Assembly: GCA_965153455.1 (NCBI GenBank)
Contig: OZ234495.1
Coordinates: 8,738,875 to 8,802,874 of the forward strand
Reading direction: 5' to 3'
From: Sphagnum compactum
Lineage: Eukaryota; Bryophyta; Sphagnopsida; Sphagnales
DNA: 64,000 nucleotides
Part shown: positions 53,262-64,000 of the stretch, piece by piece
How the letters are laid out: every line of letters begins with the position of its first letter
Numbering within the stretch: the stretch's first letter is position 1
The notes under the pieces: model-generated
The model's input: only the letters and a program-made list of their open reading frames with translations
Told to the model about the DNA's origin: nothing
Database searches by the model: none
Program-made: the position numbers and the translations under genes

Positions 53262-56200
53262 TTAGGTGCCAAATACATGCCTAAAGACAGGTGCAGGGAA
53301 CTGTTGCAACACTTCTGACCATGGCTTCTCTACAACAAAAACAGAGCTAAGACCAGTGTGCCCTAAAAACAACACTGGATTCCTGAATGGAACAAACTTT
53401 GTGCCAATAGATTTCTTTGGAACAGATCTTCCATCATGCTTGCTTCCATTTCCATTTCCATGCACTACTACTTTCCTTGTACCATTCCCATGTTCTTGGT
53501 TGCCTGCAGCATTGACTGCTGCATCATCATGGGCCCTGTCCACCTCTTCTTCCAGCATGAGTTTGCTGAAGTCAATGACACACATTGCACTGCATATAGT
53601 ACAACCACCCAATCCATATTGAAAGATATCATCATCATCATCATTTTTGAAAAGTATGGTACAAACAGAATTGAGTTCCAAGCATGTCCATGGTAAGACT
53701 TCTGTTACATCCACACTGTAAGCACGACATAGGAAACAAATGGAAACAAGCATATTACCTGGAACTATACACAATAATGGACGTAGAGTCTGGTGAGAGT
53801 GGCAGAGAAAGCCCTGCAATGCCTCCTGGAAACTCCAGCAACTGCTTCGCAATATGCATGCCATTACGCTTGTACCACTCACCAGGAACCTTCATTTCTA
53901 CATCTAGAACATACAGATGATTAGCCGAGCTGCTCAGTATGAGCACATTGCTGAAACCTGCATGAAAAACTGCAGCCGTTGCAGGGGTTCCATCCAAAAC
54001 TGGTACTGTCCAGTGATGCCTGTACCCAGACACCAATAACTCTCAATGAGAATCGAAAACTTGCCACACGTAACAATTAAGAAAGTTAGGAAGAGGTTAA
54101 AACTTTACCTGTGCCCAAACACTGAGTGCAAACAAGTCTTTTTATTTGACTCCCATGTATTGACATCTCCATTGCTACAATTTTGATCACAAAATGCAGA
54201 TAGTGGCTACAGAAAACCAAAGTACTTGGCCAGGATTTAATAGGTGCAACAGTGGCTGTCAAAAAGTATAAAATTGTCTGCTCAAAATATTAGGCAAACA
54301 AGTATACAGAACTCTGCATCCTATGAACTCACTTTGCTGGAAGCAACAGGAAGCTTCAGCCCTGATGTTGGCTTACACTCAAGATGTGTGACAAGAGGTG
54401 AAAACCTGTATAAAGGCTTACCTCATCGTTTCCATGTTGAAAACAACAACATGACCAGAATTTGTAGCAGCAGCCAGCCATTGACCATCTGAACTTGTAC
54501 ACATGAGCACAATCACTGCTTTTCCCAATTTTGACTGAAAAGTTTCTAATGGAACTTTGAAAGTATGTACCAACTCCATACTTTCTGTGTCAACCACCTG
54601 CAATCAGAGTCTCAAGAAATTAAGAATGTGTGCAAAACTGACAAGATCAGACACATTGAACAACTATGAACAAAATAACATATTACAGAATCCATTTGAT
54701 TGCTTGGAAACAGTTAGTTCACAGACAAACTGGAAAAATGAGATTCACGCACCCAAACTGACAACTGCGGAGCCACGAGGAGTAGACGTGTTGAGTCAGC
54801 ACTAAACAGCATACAGTGGGTGGCTTGCAGAACTGGTGGAAGTTTTTTCTTACTGATTCGCCTCATCTTATCCTCAGAGACAGAATTGTTTGTGAAATCA
54901 TGCTCTAGTTGATAAAGACGGGGCCTCTGGCAATCAGAGAGGGCAACCAGACAGCCATTGCCTGATATAGCACTGCATGTGATATGTCCAGATAATTTAC
55001 ATTTTATCCTTGCCAGAAGTATTAGGGGTAGAGCCTTAAGCATGCCTCTTTGCACACCCTTCTCATTACCTCCATGATTGACTTCTGAATCATGTCCATG
55101 TCCATGTCCATGTCCATTGGCATAGTTCTCAATCGAGGTGTCTCTCCCAGGAGGCCCATTACCATTATACTGATGATGACTATCAGTACTTTCCCATTTC
55201 CGTTTCCCCAGCAGACTTTGTTTGTGATGAATACTTCGATTGTCCATGTTCAGTGCAGATTCATTAGAATTGATCTTCCAAACATCAACCCTTGTAGGAT
55301 GCTGTGCCATCATCAATGTGCCTCCCTGCAATGGTGATCGATGTGCCAACTGAATGAAGGGCCGTTCAGGGGCAGGGCAAATATCATGGGGGTGAAATGA
55401 GAGGAAACTGTTTGCAGGATATGTGAAGAGCTTGGCATCATTGCCTCCTGAAATGAGCATCCCTGTCTGTGACAATGCCCATTTCCTGTAATCAGTTTGT
55501 TTTCGGTGTTCACTTTTCTGAAGTTGTTTTCTTCTTTTCTGTACAGGCAAATCTGCAGGCACAGAGATGATGATCAACACTTAGCACAATGAAAGACACA
55601 CTCAACATTAAGCATAGTGCCAGACTAGTGCAGAGGTAAGGAAATGTAGCAGAATGAATTGAGGCAGAAAAGCATACCTCCATCAATGACTGGAAAAGCA
55701 ACAGCCAAGGCCCTGACATCATGTGTATGTGTGCGCTTCCCTCCAATATAGACCCATCTATCACCCGTAGGTCTCATCACAAAGTCAACAGAACTAGACG
55801 TAGAAGCATTATCTGTCATCCTACTGCTTTCATCCACCCGATGGAACTGCACTACCTGTCCAGCAACAAATTCCCACAATCATTCAATAGACCATGGAAT
55901 CCAGAAACTCAAGCCGGAAGACAGTAATATGTCTAATGTTAAAGAAGAAAATGACAACTAGATTTCAAATACAGGAGGAAAATGCGGAGAAATGTAGAAA
56001 ATGAACGTATACACAAGAGTGCAGAATATAGAGCAGACACAGAAATGAGCTAGAGATGCAAAAAAAAGGAATACATAGATCTATGAGATAGCAGAGAAAA
56101 CTCCACAATAACACCCAAGAAGTAACTGTTGTATCAGTTCCACCAAAACCCAAAACTGAAATGACATTAATGGATGCAGTTATAACCTTGTGAGTGTCAC

Positions 56201-59200
56201 TCACAAAGTATCAGACCATCACCTTCATCATGAATAGCAGTAACTAGCTGCCATGACTCCCCACAGAACTTCATCAGCTCCCAATTTATTAAAATTGTGG
56301 GGAAAAACTTACAACAATCTGCATACCAAGCTTCTGTCACATTTTGCAATGGGAAGGTACAAAAGAGGAAATTCAAAGTAACAAGATAAGATGCTGACAA
56401 CAAAGGAAAAAGGATGGACAGTTGCAAATGACAAACCAGGACACTTAAAATACCAAAGTACCCCTAAATGCTGATATAATGCTCCATGGCATATCTACAT
56501 ATATACCTCCCTACAAGAACTGTGAAATCTCCTACTTTGGGCCAACCTGATGCTAAGCCTAATGAGATTCCAGACCAAACAATATCTTTCATAAGAATAG
56601 AGAAATCTCCATTCTCACGATGAAGAAGAAACAGCAAGGTTAACTCTTCCTCAGGAAGCCACAGAAAGAACCAAACAAGAACCAAACCAGGGAAGACAGA
56701 AACAAACAAAAAAGAAAAAACACACACCGATATGAACAAAAGTGCCAGTCTCACACCTGTTCAGGGACCATCAACAGTAGTATGTATGATAGGGACTTTA
56801 CCACAACTTCCCCACTGAGCTCCCTACAGTGTGTAAAGGCCAATGATGAGCACCAACCTACAAACTGAGTTTCTGCTGCAATTCCAGAAGCAACAGGAAG
56901 ACTCAGCCATACTACTGGCTAGCAACAGACCCCAACAACAATGACAAGACAAAGAAACAAAGAAAGACAGAAAGGGAAAAGAAAAACTAAAGGAAAGGAC
57001 AAACAGGGAAAGACTATGAACAAGTGGGCTTACAAAAAGCTCCCCACTTACAAGACCTGAAGCAAAATCATTCTGAAAATGCCAAAAGCGGAAATTCCAA
57101 ACAGGAATTTTTCTTTAAGAAGCAACCCTCTAGTTCTCTTTAGAAGAACTTTTAAAGGGTAGCCTTTTGCCTTTAGAAAGACAATAAGACTGACCATCTA
57201 GCAGACAAAAAACTTCTTACAACTACAAAGTCTCAAGAATCTGTAGACTTGACTATTGACAACCCCCGGCTTTGCAGTCATTGAGATATTGGAATGAACA
57301 TGAGGCATTCTAATCATTTCAATACCTGCATACTCTGGTTGAGAGCAGTTGTCAAAAATGTCACAGGATAAACCTTGAGGACTTTGTCTCACAGCTAGAT
57401 CCAAGAAATTACAAGAGAAGCCTTTAGACGTACAATTCAACTCACAAGATGTTTTTGGGTATATGCCACTACCAACAGAGTCCTGGTTAAGGTCCTGGTT
57501 AAGCTAGATCCTGGAAAATCAGGAACAAAAAGATCATTCACAAACCTACGAACCAGGGACAATCTATGAAGCACAACAGGACATGTGTTACTCTTCAAGA
57601 GACACTAAATGAAATCAAACTCAAAGGTAAAGAGATAGAAATTAGCCAAATAGACCGCACAATTAGTACCCATGGGGATACCAATGCATTTTCTATAAAC
57701 ACCCTGACCAAAACAAAGAAATCCAGCCAAGAGATCAAATCTAAGCCCTCGACTTTGAACCTATGAAGATTTTCAAACAAATCGATCTCTGCTTTATTTT
57801 TCAGCCACAAAAACCTAAAGTTCAAAGCTGTTTTTGAACCATCAAAAACTTAAAACAATGAAGCTTCAGCATCTGATTAAACACTTTATTTATCAGAACT
57901 CTGATACGAGTGTTTTAGATCCACTAGGTCAATTTTAGTGTATAGAGTTGAAAAAATTCAAAAGACTGCAACAGAAGTGGGGAGGCTTTATCAATTTCAG
58001 ATCTTGAAAGATTAAGTTTATTTATTACCTCCACCACTCCTGTAGAGTCATTGAGAATCCAACTACTATCACAAGGAACATCTGCCTTTTTGAGTTTAGA
58101 CACCCAAAGGTCATTGACTTTAGGAAACATAGCTTTGAAGAAAGAACACAGCCACTTAGAAACATCAGTCAGAGAAGTAGAGCTGGCTGCACAGATAAAT
58201 CTAGGTTTAATTGGGATTTTACGAAACTTCCAAACAGCACAAAGAAACGGGAGACAAGGGCCACACTTAACACCTTTAAAATTATGAGCCTTATGAAAGG
58301 AGAGATGAAGTTTCCAGACCAAACAACATCTAATCATAACAGCAATCTGCAAGAGGAAGTGAACAGAAAAAACCTCAGAAAAAGAACAGAAGATGCACAA
58401 AAGAGCAGATATGTAAAATAGAAACAGATCTCCATACTTGATGTCCACCATCAAGACTTTGAAGTGACAAGACTTCTAGAAAAGAAGTTCATTTTGAAGC
58501 TTCCACTACATTGAATTTACAAGAGACTCTGACCTCAGCTCCTCCTTGCTCTTTAGCCAAACCAATTTAAAGAATTGACTTCTAGAAATGAAATCTTGCC
58601 CAATAGAGAGAAGGCATTGTGTACAACTCACATTTTTGCTATGAGATCTGAGTGGCAAAAACTTGTCTAATGAGGTGAGAAATTGGAAGAATGCAACAAA
58701 AGAGAGAGAAGATTCATCTAAATCTGATCTGGAGAGGTTCACAAAAGTGAGAACATACACAATTCTGGAGAGACTTTAGACATCCAACTATTTGGGACAG
58801 TGAATGGAAGTTGAAGTGACATTTACAAACCTATGGTTGGCAGGGTTTATGGAACTTCAAAGCTGCACAAAGAAAGGGAATAGTGGGTATTCAAGTTTTG
58901 ATGAAGAGAAGTTCCAGACTATTAACACCAGCATTAGTAGCACTAATAACTCAACTGCTCAATTAAAGAAAAGTATTGTGTAGTACTGCTAAATTTGCCA
59001 ATTCTTCAATCTCATTTTCAATGCAAGAACACTACTGTTTCTGAAGACTTCAAAACATCTTTCAATGCATTCAGTGGGAAGCACTTTGTAGAAAGAAATC
59101 AAACATACACATGTATCCAACAAGTTTGGAGGAAATCAAGGTACCTGACCATCAGCACCAGCAGAAAAGACCGAGCGATGGTCAGGAGAAGCAGCCAATG

Positions 59201-61695
59201 CCAGCACATCGGCATCATGCCGAGTTTGCACCTGCAGCAGGGTGCCTTGTTTGGCATCCCAAAACTGGGTGCTACCACTGCTGTCACCACTCACAATGCT
59301 CCCATCCCTAAATCACCAGAGTTCAATGTCAATTCCACCACTACTAACATATGCAGCTCTGAAGAATACTGGGCCAACAGGATCGCATATGGGCTTAGTA
59401 CAAGGGAATATGTGGCCTAACTCCAAAATTACCTCCAAGAAGATCATGAATACAATAATGTTCTCAACAAAAAAAACTAGCCAAACCTCTGCAAAGGTTG
59501 GTACCTTAAAACCAACAGGTCCCAGATACAAAAATCTGATGCACTCCCCTTGCCCCCAATACCAGCTGTGATTCTGTAAACTTCACGATTGCTGGCAATA
59601 TCCCAGCATCGTATGCACCTGCTTAACAAAAGATAACTCTCATGAGCATCAAGAAATCTCCAGACTCACAGTTAATGGTAAGCAGAACCAGGTGAAGAAA
59701 ATTCCTTTTTATGTCAAGGAAAAACTCCAGATAAGGTCTTAAAGACAAAGAAGAAATACATGGAAGAGAGGAACTTGTTAGAGATGAAAGTATAATAGTT
59801 TTAATACTATGAATAGTATTAACAGCAGTGACAGTCTCTCACTTGAACAAAAACCATCAACAGTAACATATATGATAGAAACTTTACTATCACAACATAC
59901 ACTGGCTTCATCAGCTCCCTAAAGCAGATACAGGCCACGTTGTTACAAGGAACATGTTCACAAAAGAAACTTGCTTACCCATCTGATCCACCTCCCAGCA
60001 ACCGTGTGCCATCCCAAGTCCATGCTACACTCAGTATCCGACCTGCTCACACACCCAACTAGGAATAAATCACCTCCAAAAACTCATAGCACACAGTTCA
60101 AAAGTTTGATAATGTCAACAATTAAATCTATGGATCCACAGTAGAAATCCCACAAGTGCCATCCACATCAGGTGGTACCCAGGCTTATTAGAGGCAACAA
60201 ATAAGTATGAAATTGCAGAGAGATCTTGACAACAACAATTTGAAGGTAACATGACAGTGAGTGCAGTCATAACCTTATGGAGAGTTGCTCACAAAGTGTC
60301 AGACCGTCACCTTCATCACAAAGACCAGTAACGAGCTCCTATGACTACTGACCAACTTCATCAGTTCCCAAGAGTGGTACCAAGGCATATTAGAGGGGAA
60401 CAAGCAAGAAAATTACAAGAGCTCTGACATCAGTGTCCAATCCTCACAGTCAAACAAGGTCCTTGCAGATGGAAGATGGCCCAAAGAGATCTCACCTTTC
60501 ACTCGTGGGAATGACTGGCGATAAATCATACCCAGTTGCTTGTCAGAAACTGCAAAAATGCGCACACATCCGTCTTCACAAGCAACTGCCACTCTTTGCT
60601 CCCTGTTTTCAGAGTCCTCCTGCTCATCCTGACTACCATTGCTGCTTGCATCCTCACTATCACTGCCACTTTCATCCTCCTGGCTGCCTCTACTTTGCTG
60701 AATCCTGCTACTCCTCATCATAGTTTTTGATCTCATCACATGTTCTGCAGCCAGCTGCCACACAGCACCACCCATGGACTCCACAGCTTCCTGCAAACCA
60801 TGGAAACCTGATCATATTGAAGGACAACAATGTCCAAAACATAAATGATGATAAGGTCCAGAAGGAAGTGAAGTTGTGTGGAAATCCCTCCCACACATAA
60901 GGCTGGTGGAATTTCACAAATATCATACACCTTTGCATCAGGTTGAATGTTGTAGGGGATGAACCCTTACCTTAGGTTGAAGAGTTTGCAAATTCCACTC
61001 TGTGATAAATCCATCAAGACCAGCTGAGAATAATCGACCATGTGGCTCATCTTCATCTTCAGATTCACACCATACCAATGATGAAATCTCTGCATCTTTT
61101 CTACCTGCAATCCTCTGAGAAGTGTTGCAAACCAACACTCAGACAACATCAGCTCAAATGAACATTTGAACTGATGGGTTCTCTCCAAAACATTTCCCAA
61201 CTGCTGCACTCCAAAGTTGCAACCCTTGCATGCATGCCATGCATACACTCCAAGTTATCCTGAACCTAACTTCTTCTGCAATATTTCAACTGGAAAGAAC
61301 AAAACCAACTCGACCAGTGAAGAGCACACACGGAACCACATTCCCAAAGGACTCGAAAAACAAAGGACTACACCAACACTCCTCCATGGCTTCAAACATA
61401 CGACCCAACAGACCCTCGAAGTCTACCAGCAGCAGCAGCAGCAACACTGTCCAGGAACATCAGATGCACACTAGCGTAAACAGAAACACACAACAACGAG
61501 GAGGAAGGAGAGGTGGAAAACGCAAGTTCTTACCAATTGACAATGCCAGCCAACAGAGCCTGCAGCAACACTCCAAATCTCGATAGCTCCATTCTCTCGC
61601 GCCGCGGCTACCAGTGTCCCGTCGAAACTGGTGGCTAGAGCTACTACCGCACTCGGCGTCCAGTCTATCTGCCGGCATCTATGAACCTCCAGCAT
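53262..61695 (-). CDS. UTP4/Cirhin-like WD40 protein of the U3 snoRNP (SSU processome)
   Basis: Minus-strand exons 61695-61534, 61114-60971, 60790-60496, 60042-59979, 59618-59505, 59307-59145, 55855-55678, 55552-54753, 54597-54422, 54019-53759, 53589-53262; 894 aa without the candidate cassette exon. UTP4 is a t-UTP subunit needed for pre-18S rRNA processing and rDNA transcription in the nucleolus; the plant homologue is known as POPCORN, from memory. Visible features: [15 protein letters not shown] start, [31 protein letters not shown], an acidic Ser/Glu-rich insert (exon 3), VEDG-like [116 protein letters not shown] and the C-terminal [21 protein letters not shown]. Exon 8 has a low-complexity Asn/Gly/His insert. 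Intron 6 is 3.3 kb and holds repeats. Family and exon chain are well supported. Confidence 0.95.
54109..54174 (-). other. Candidate 66-nt in-frame cassette exon in UTP4
   Basis: It lies between exons at 54422 and 54019, with a consensus-like acceptor (TTGTAG) and donor (CAG|GTAAAG). It is phase-compatible with both neighbours and 66 nt long. It encodes 22 residues including [13 protein letters not shown] and ending FGH, which reads like a WD40 blade strand. Skipping it gives the arrangement expected from plant UTP4 (METMR followed by HHW), so inclusion would be an alternative form. Confidence 0.4.
55856..59144 (-). other. 3.3-kb intron 6 of the UTP4-like gene
   Basis: By far the largest intron of the gene. 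It contains diverged internal repeats (57950-58340 resembles 58560-58930) and two blocks (56176-56284; 56772-56841) that recur in introns 59858-59937 and 60262-60371 of the same gene. No nested gene with recognisable domains was found on either strand. Confidence 0.6.
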
Positions 61696-62678
61696 TATGA
61701 TCTGCCTTTCTCTATCTCCTTAGGAGGAAAGGAGAATTCTTCCTCAAGGGACAGCAACCGGAAATCGCTGCAAACAGCATTGAAACTTGTGAGGGACGAA
61801 CGAAGAACAGACCTACGAATCCCACCACAATCTCTGTCTCTGTCTCTCTCTGTGTCGTGGAGGTTTAGGGTTTAGCCGGAGGTCGGGGTTTGCAAAGGAA
61901 AGAAAGAGAGGCTGCAGGAGCTTGGATTAGGGTTGAGAGAGAGAGAGGCGCAAATTAGGGTTTGAAGTGCACCAAGCGATTTTGTCACCTGGTCAGGAGT
62001 TCTATTTATTGTTTCCTCACTATCTGCGAGAGTTTCCGAAAAGGGATCCGGAAGGAGCGCAGAGAAGCGGCAATAGCAGCAGGTAAAGCTCGAGGAAGAA
62101 GCGCGAAGAAGCAGCAATGACGGCAGGACTATTGTAGCTTTGGGTTTTACGATGGAACCCTAACTAAGCTGGACTGGAGCTTTTTATGGTTGAGATGAAG
62201 AATTCCATCGAGGACTTGATTCTCATTTCGTGAAATCCAAAGCAGGGATTCGACCTTGTACCCTTCTTCTGCAATTCAGTTGTTTGTGTTTTTCCTGTTG
62301 CACACAAATCCTGTAACCCTAAAACTGAAACCTGTGCATCGGTATGGAGATAGAGGGAAGTTATCGATCAGAAAGCAGCTTGGAGGTTATTAGAGCTTAT
62401 TTAGCTTTGTGAGATTTTCTTGCGGCATATTGCAGGAACTTAGATGGAGAACGAAGAAGTTCTGGGCTTAAGGGTTAGGGTTTAGGGTTTCAGTGTTGAG
62501 GTGTGAGAAAGAAAGAGAGGAATGGAGAAGGAGAAGGATTTGGAGGTTTTCAGAACTTGCTTAGCTTTGTGAGGTTTTCCTGCGGCATATTGCAGGAGGT
62601 GAGATGGGAAAGAAGAAGCTCTGGGATTAAGTTCTAGGGTTTAGGGTTTCAGTGTTGAAGTGTGAGAAAGAGAGAGGA
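61696..62678. promoter_or_regulatory. Divergent promoter between UTP4 and the 62.7-kb gene, rich in telo-boxes
   Basis: About 980 bases separate two start codons that point away from each other. Telo-box-type AGGGTTT/AAACCCTA motifs occur at 61865-61875, 61925-61932, 61957-61964, 62156-62163 (inverted), 62472-62490 and 62633-62649. Telo-boxes are typical of plant ribosome-biogenesis and translation genes, which fits UTP4. Whether both genes share the element is an inference. Confidence 0.6.
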
Positions 62679-62700
62679 ATGGAGAAGGAGAAGGATTTGG
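62381..62700 (+). repeat. ~160-bp tandem duplication covering leader and start codon
   Basis: Segment 62381-62540 is repeated at 62541-62700. Both copies contain TTAGCTTTGTGAG, TGCGGCATATTGCAGGA, GGGTTTAGGGTTTCAGTGTTG and ATGGAGAAGGAGAAGGATTT. The second copy supplies the real start codon at 62679. The first leaves an upstream ATG at 62522 that opens a 16-codon frame ending in TGA at 62570-62572. Confidence 0.9.
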
Positions 62701-64000
62701 TGATAGAACCGCCTTGGCTACCCCCACCAGTATTGCAGCTTGATGACAGCCGATACCAAGGTCGGTTGTCTTATCTGTGCCCTACTCTCAATCTATCTCA
62801 GCTTTGCCCTTCTTTTGTGAGCAAGAATGGACCTGCAAGCTTGGTGTTGGAGTCGGTCTCTTGTGGTCTGCAGCCAGCTTCAGTGTCTTGTACAGAATCT
62901 ACGATGGTGAGTTTTCCAATTTCAAATCCATCTTCTGTGATGACTGCATTGGAACCGACTCCAGTGCCTGCTTTGGGACATACTTCTAGTTGTCTGCAAG
63001 TTCCAATTTCCTGCAAAGGATCCTCATTGGTGACATCTGCAATCTTGGATCCAAATTCTTTGACGGCAGTGCCCAACTTAGCCTCTTCACCTGCTTCTGT
63101 AGATCCTGGTTTTGTCAGCCGCCATCCTGAACTCCCTCTATCTCTGGTTCCATCTTCCGTCATTCCTTCTGGCTCTGACAGTTTCCCATCTTCTTCTTCC
63201 TGTGCCTCCTCTGTTCTTGTCTCTGATCCCTGTCACACAACTGTTGCTGCAAGCCTGTTGGGTTGCTCCATGTGGGATTCAGCTTGTTCTGGAACTGATG
63301 CCTCTGCAGCCAACAATTCCATATCATCAGTTGGAATTCCTAGTGCTGACACAACTCCTCTCTCTATGGAAGGAATGGATGTTGAAGTACTCTGGTCTGA
63401 AAAAGTCTCTACGGCAGATCATACATCTGCTCAGGAAGAAGTTTTGGTGGGCAAACCATCTCAGGTGGTGGCTACAGCAGATTCCTCACAAAATCCTCCA
63501 GGTGAGTATTTTTGTTTCAAACTGTACTTTATCCTACTCATGTGTATGAGTTGTAGCAGCAATTTGCAAGATGCTTGTGATGTTTCTCACAAACTTCACA
63601 GCTGTCAGTTCTAATTTGCAACAATGTGAGTCATTTTAGCATGTCTCATTTGCAATCATGCATCCTGTTCAGCTCTGCAGATTATCAGAAGATCAGTGTT
63701 GCCAGCATTGCTGAAGAGAATGCTTGGTGTGTTTTGAAAGGATTTCTGAAATATATCTTGAAACCTAGACTATTTACTTACATGAGAGCATGATTATGTT
63801 GTGCTGGCTCAATTTTCCAGGATTGATGCAGAAGACCACATTTGTGAACAATGCAAAAGAGAATGATGTTGTGTTACCAGGACCTGAGACAGCACACTCT
63901 GGAGCTGCCATGGCCAGTGATGGTTGGGAAGCAAGGGAGAGTGTTTCTCCAGAGAATATGGATGCGATTGAAGTGGAGCTTGAGGAAGGTGAAATATCAG
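62679..64000 (+). CDS. Unrecognised protein, 5' part only (runs off the window)
   Basis: Exon 1 is 62679-63501 (274 codons plus one base; donor CAG|GTGAGT) and exon 2 runs from 63821 (acceptor TTTTCCAG) beyond 64000. The frame is continuous across the join. The protein begins MEKEKDLVIEPPWLPPP and continues with a long Ser/Pro/Thr/Val-rich, apparently disordered region with no signal peptide or membrane segment. The visible part ends with acidic ELEEGEIS, a phrase seen in various nuclear proteins, too short to identify a family. The function is unknown. It lies head to head with the UTP4-like gene. Confidence 0.75.

Noticed and set aside
53262-53882. 206-codon minus-strand frame as a separate gene
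   Set aside because: Its 3' half is the true last exon of the UTP4-like gene (from 53589); the upstream half reads through intron sequence.
57924-58454. 176-codon minus-strand frame in the large UTP4 intron, considered as an extra exon or nested gene
   Set aside because: The UTP4 protein joins cleanly from exon 59145 to 55855 without it, its sequence resembles no WD40 protein, and it overlaps diverged intronic repeats.

Overview
The window is nuclear DNA of a land plant. It has spliced genes with GT-AG introns, a chloroplast-type EPSP synthase with a transit peptide, a TIR1/AFB auxin co-receptor, telo-box promoters (AAACCCTA) and many plant-type repeats. Low gene density, AT-rich intergenic DNA, kilobase-size introns and an auxin receptor mixing AFB4/5-type and TIR1-type features make me lean towards a seed-free vascular plant (lycophyte or fern). 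That is an inference, and the sequence alone does not fix the species.

Layout: (1) 1-4.2 kb, gene-free, with degenerate minisatellites. (2) 4.35-10.16 kb (+), a ten-exon RCC1/UVR8-like beta-propeller gene. (3) 10.2-17.4 kb, gene-free dispersed repeats. (4) 18.3-20.8 kb (+), a three-exon TIR1/AFB auxin receptor whose hormone pocket carries the AFB4/5-type residues. (5) 20.8-37.3 kb, gene-free AT-rich DNA with a DNA transposon whose left end is amplified sevenfold (26.7-27.5 kb), a 41-bp tandem array, a possible SINE and a dispersed ~320-bp repeat. (6) 37.4-41.8 kb (-), EPSP synthase in eight exons. (7) 42-50.6 kb, gene-free: an ~850-bp element with long inverted repeats, a cluster of three unrelated tandem arrays, and a 59-60-bp telo-box array ending just before the next gene. 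(8) 50.9-51.5 kb (+), TFIIH subunit TFB5/GTF2H5 (70 aa) in two exons, followed by a decayed tandem copy of its last exon. (9) 53.3-61.7 kb (-), UTP4/Cirhin-like WD40 protein of the U3 snoRNP/SSU processome, eleven core exons plus one possible in-frame cassette exon. (10) A ~1-kb telo-box-rich divergent promoter, then from 62.7 kb (+) the 5' part of an unrecognised gene that runs off the window.

The genes do not form one pathway. They are ordinary single-copy plant genes: auxin perception, the shikimate pathway, transcription/DNA repair, ribosome biogenesis and an RCC1 regulator. I found no evidence of a new multi-gene system. The most notable non-textbook signals are the transposon with a tandemly amplified end, a seven-copy palindromic repeat family, the duplicated promoter/start-codon segment at 62.4-62.7 kb, and the candidate WD-like cassette exon in UTP4. 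Exon joins were built by hand from reading frame, splice dinucleotides and family resemblance; every join keeps frame and each total length is divisible by three.
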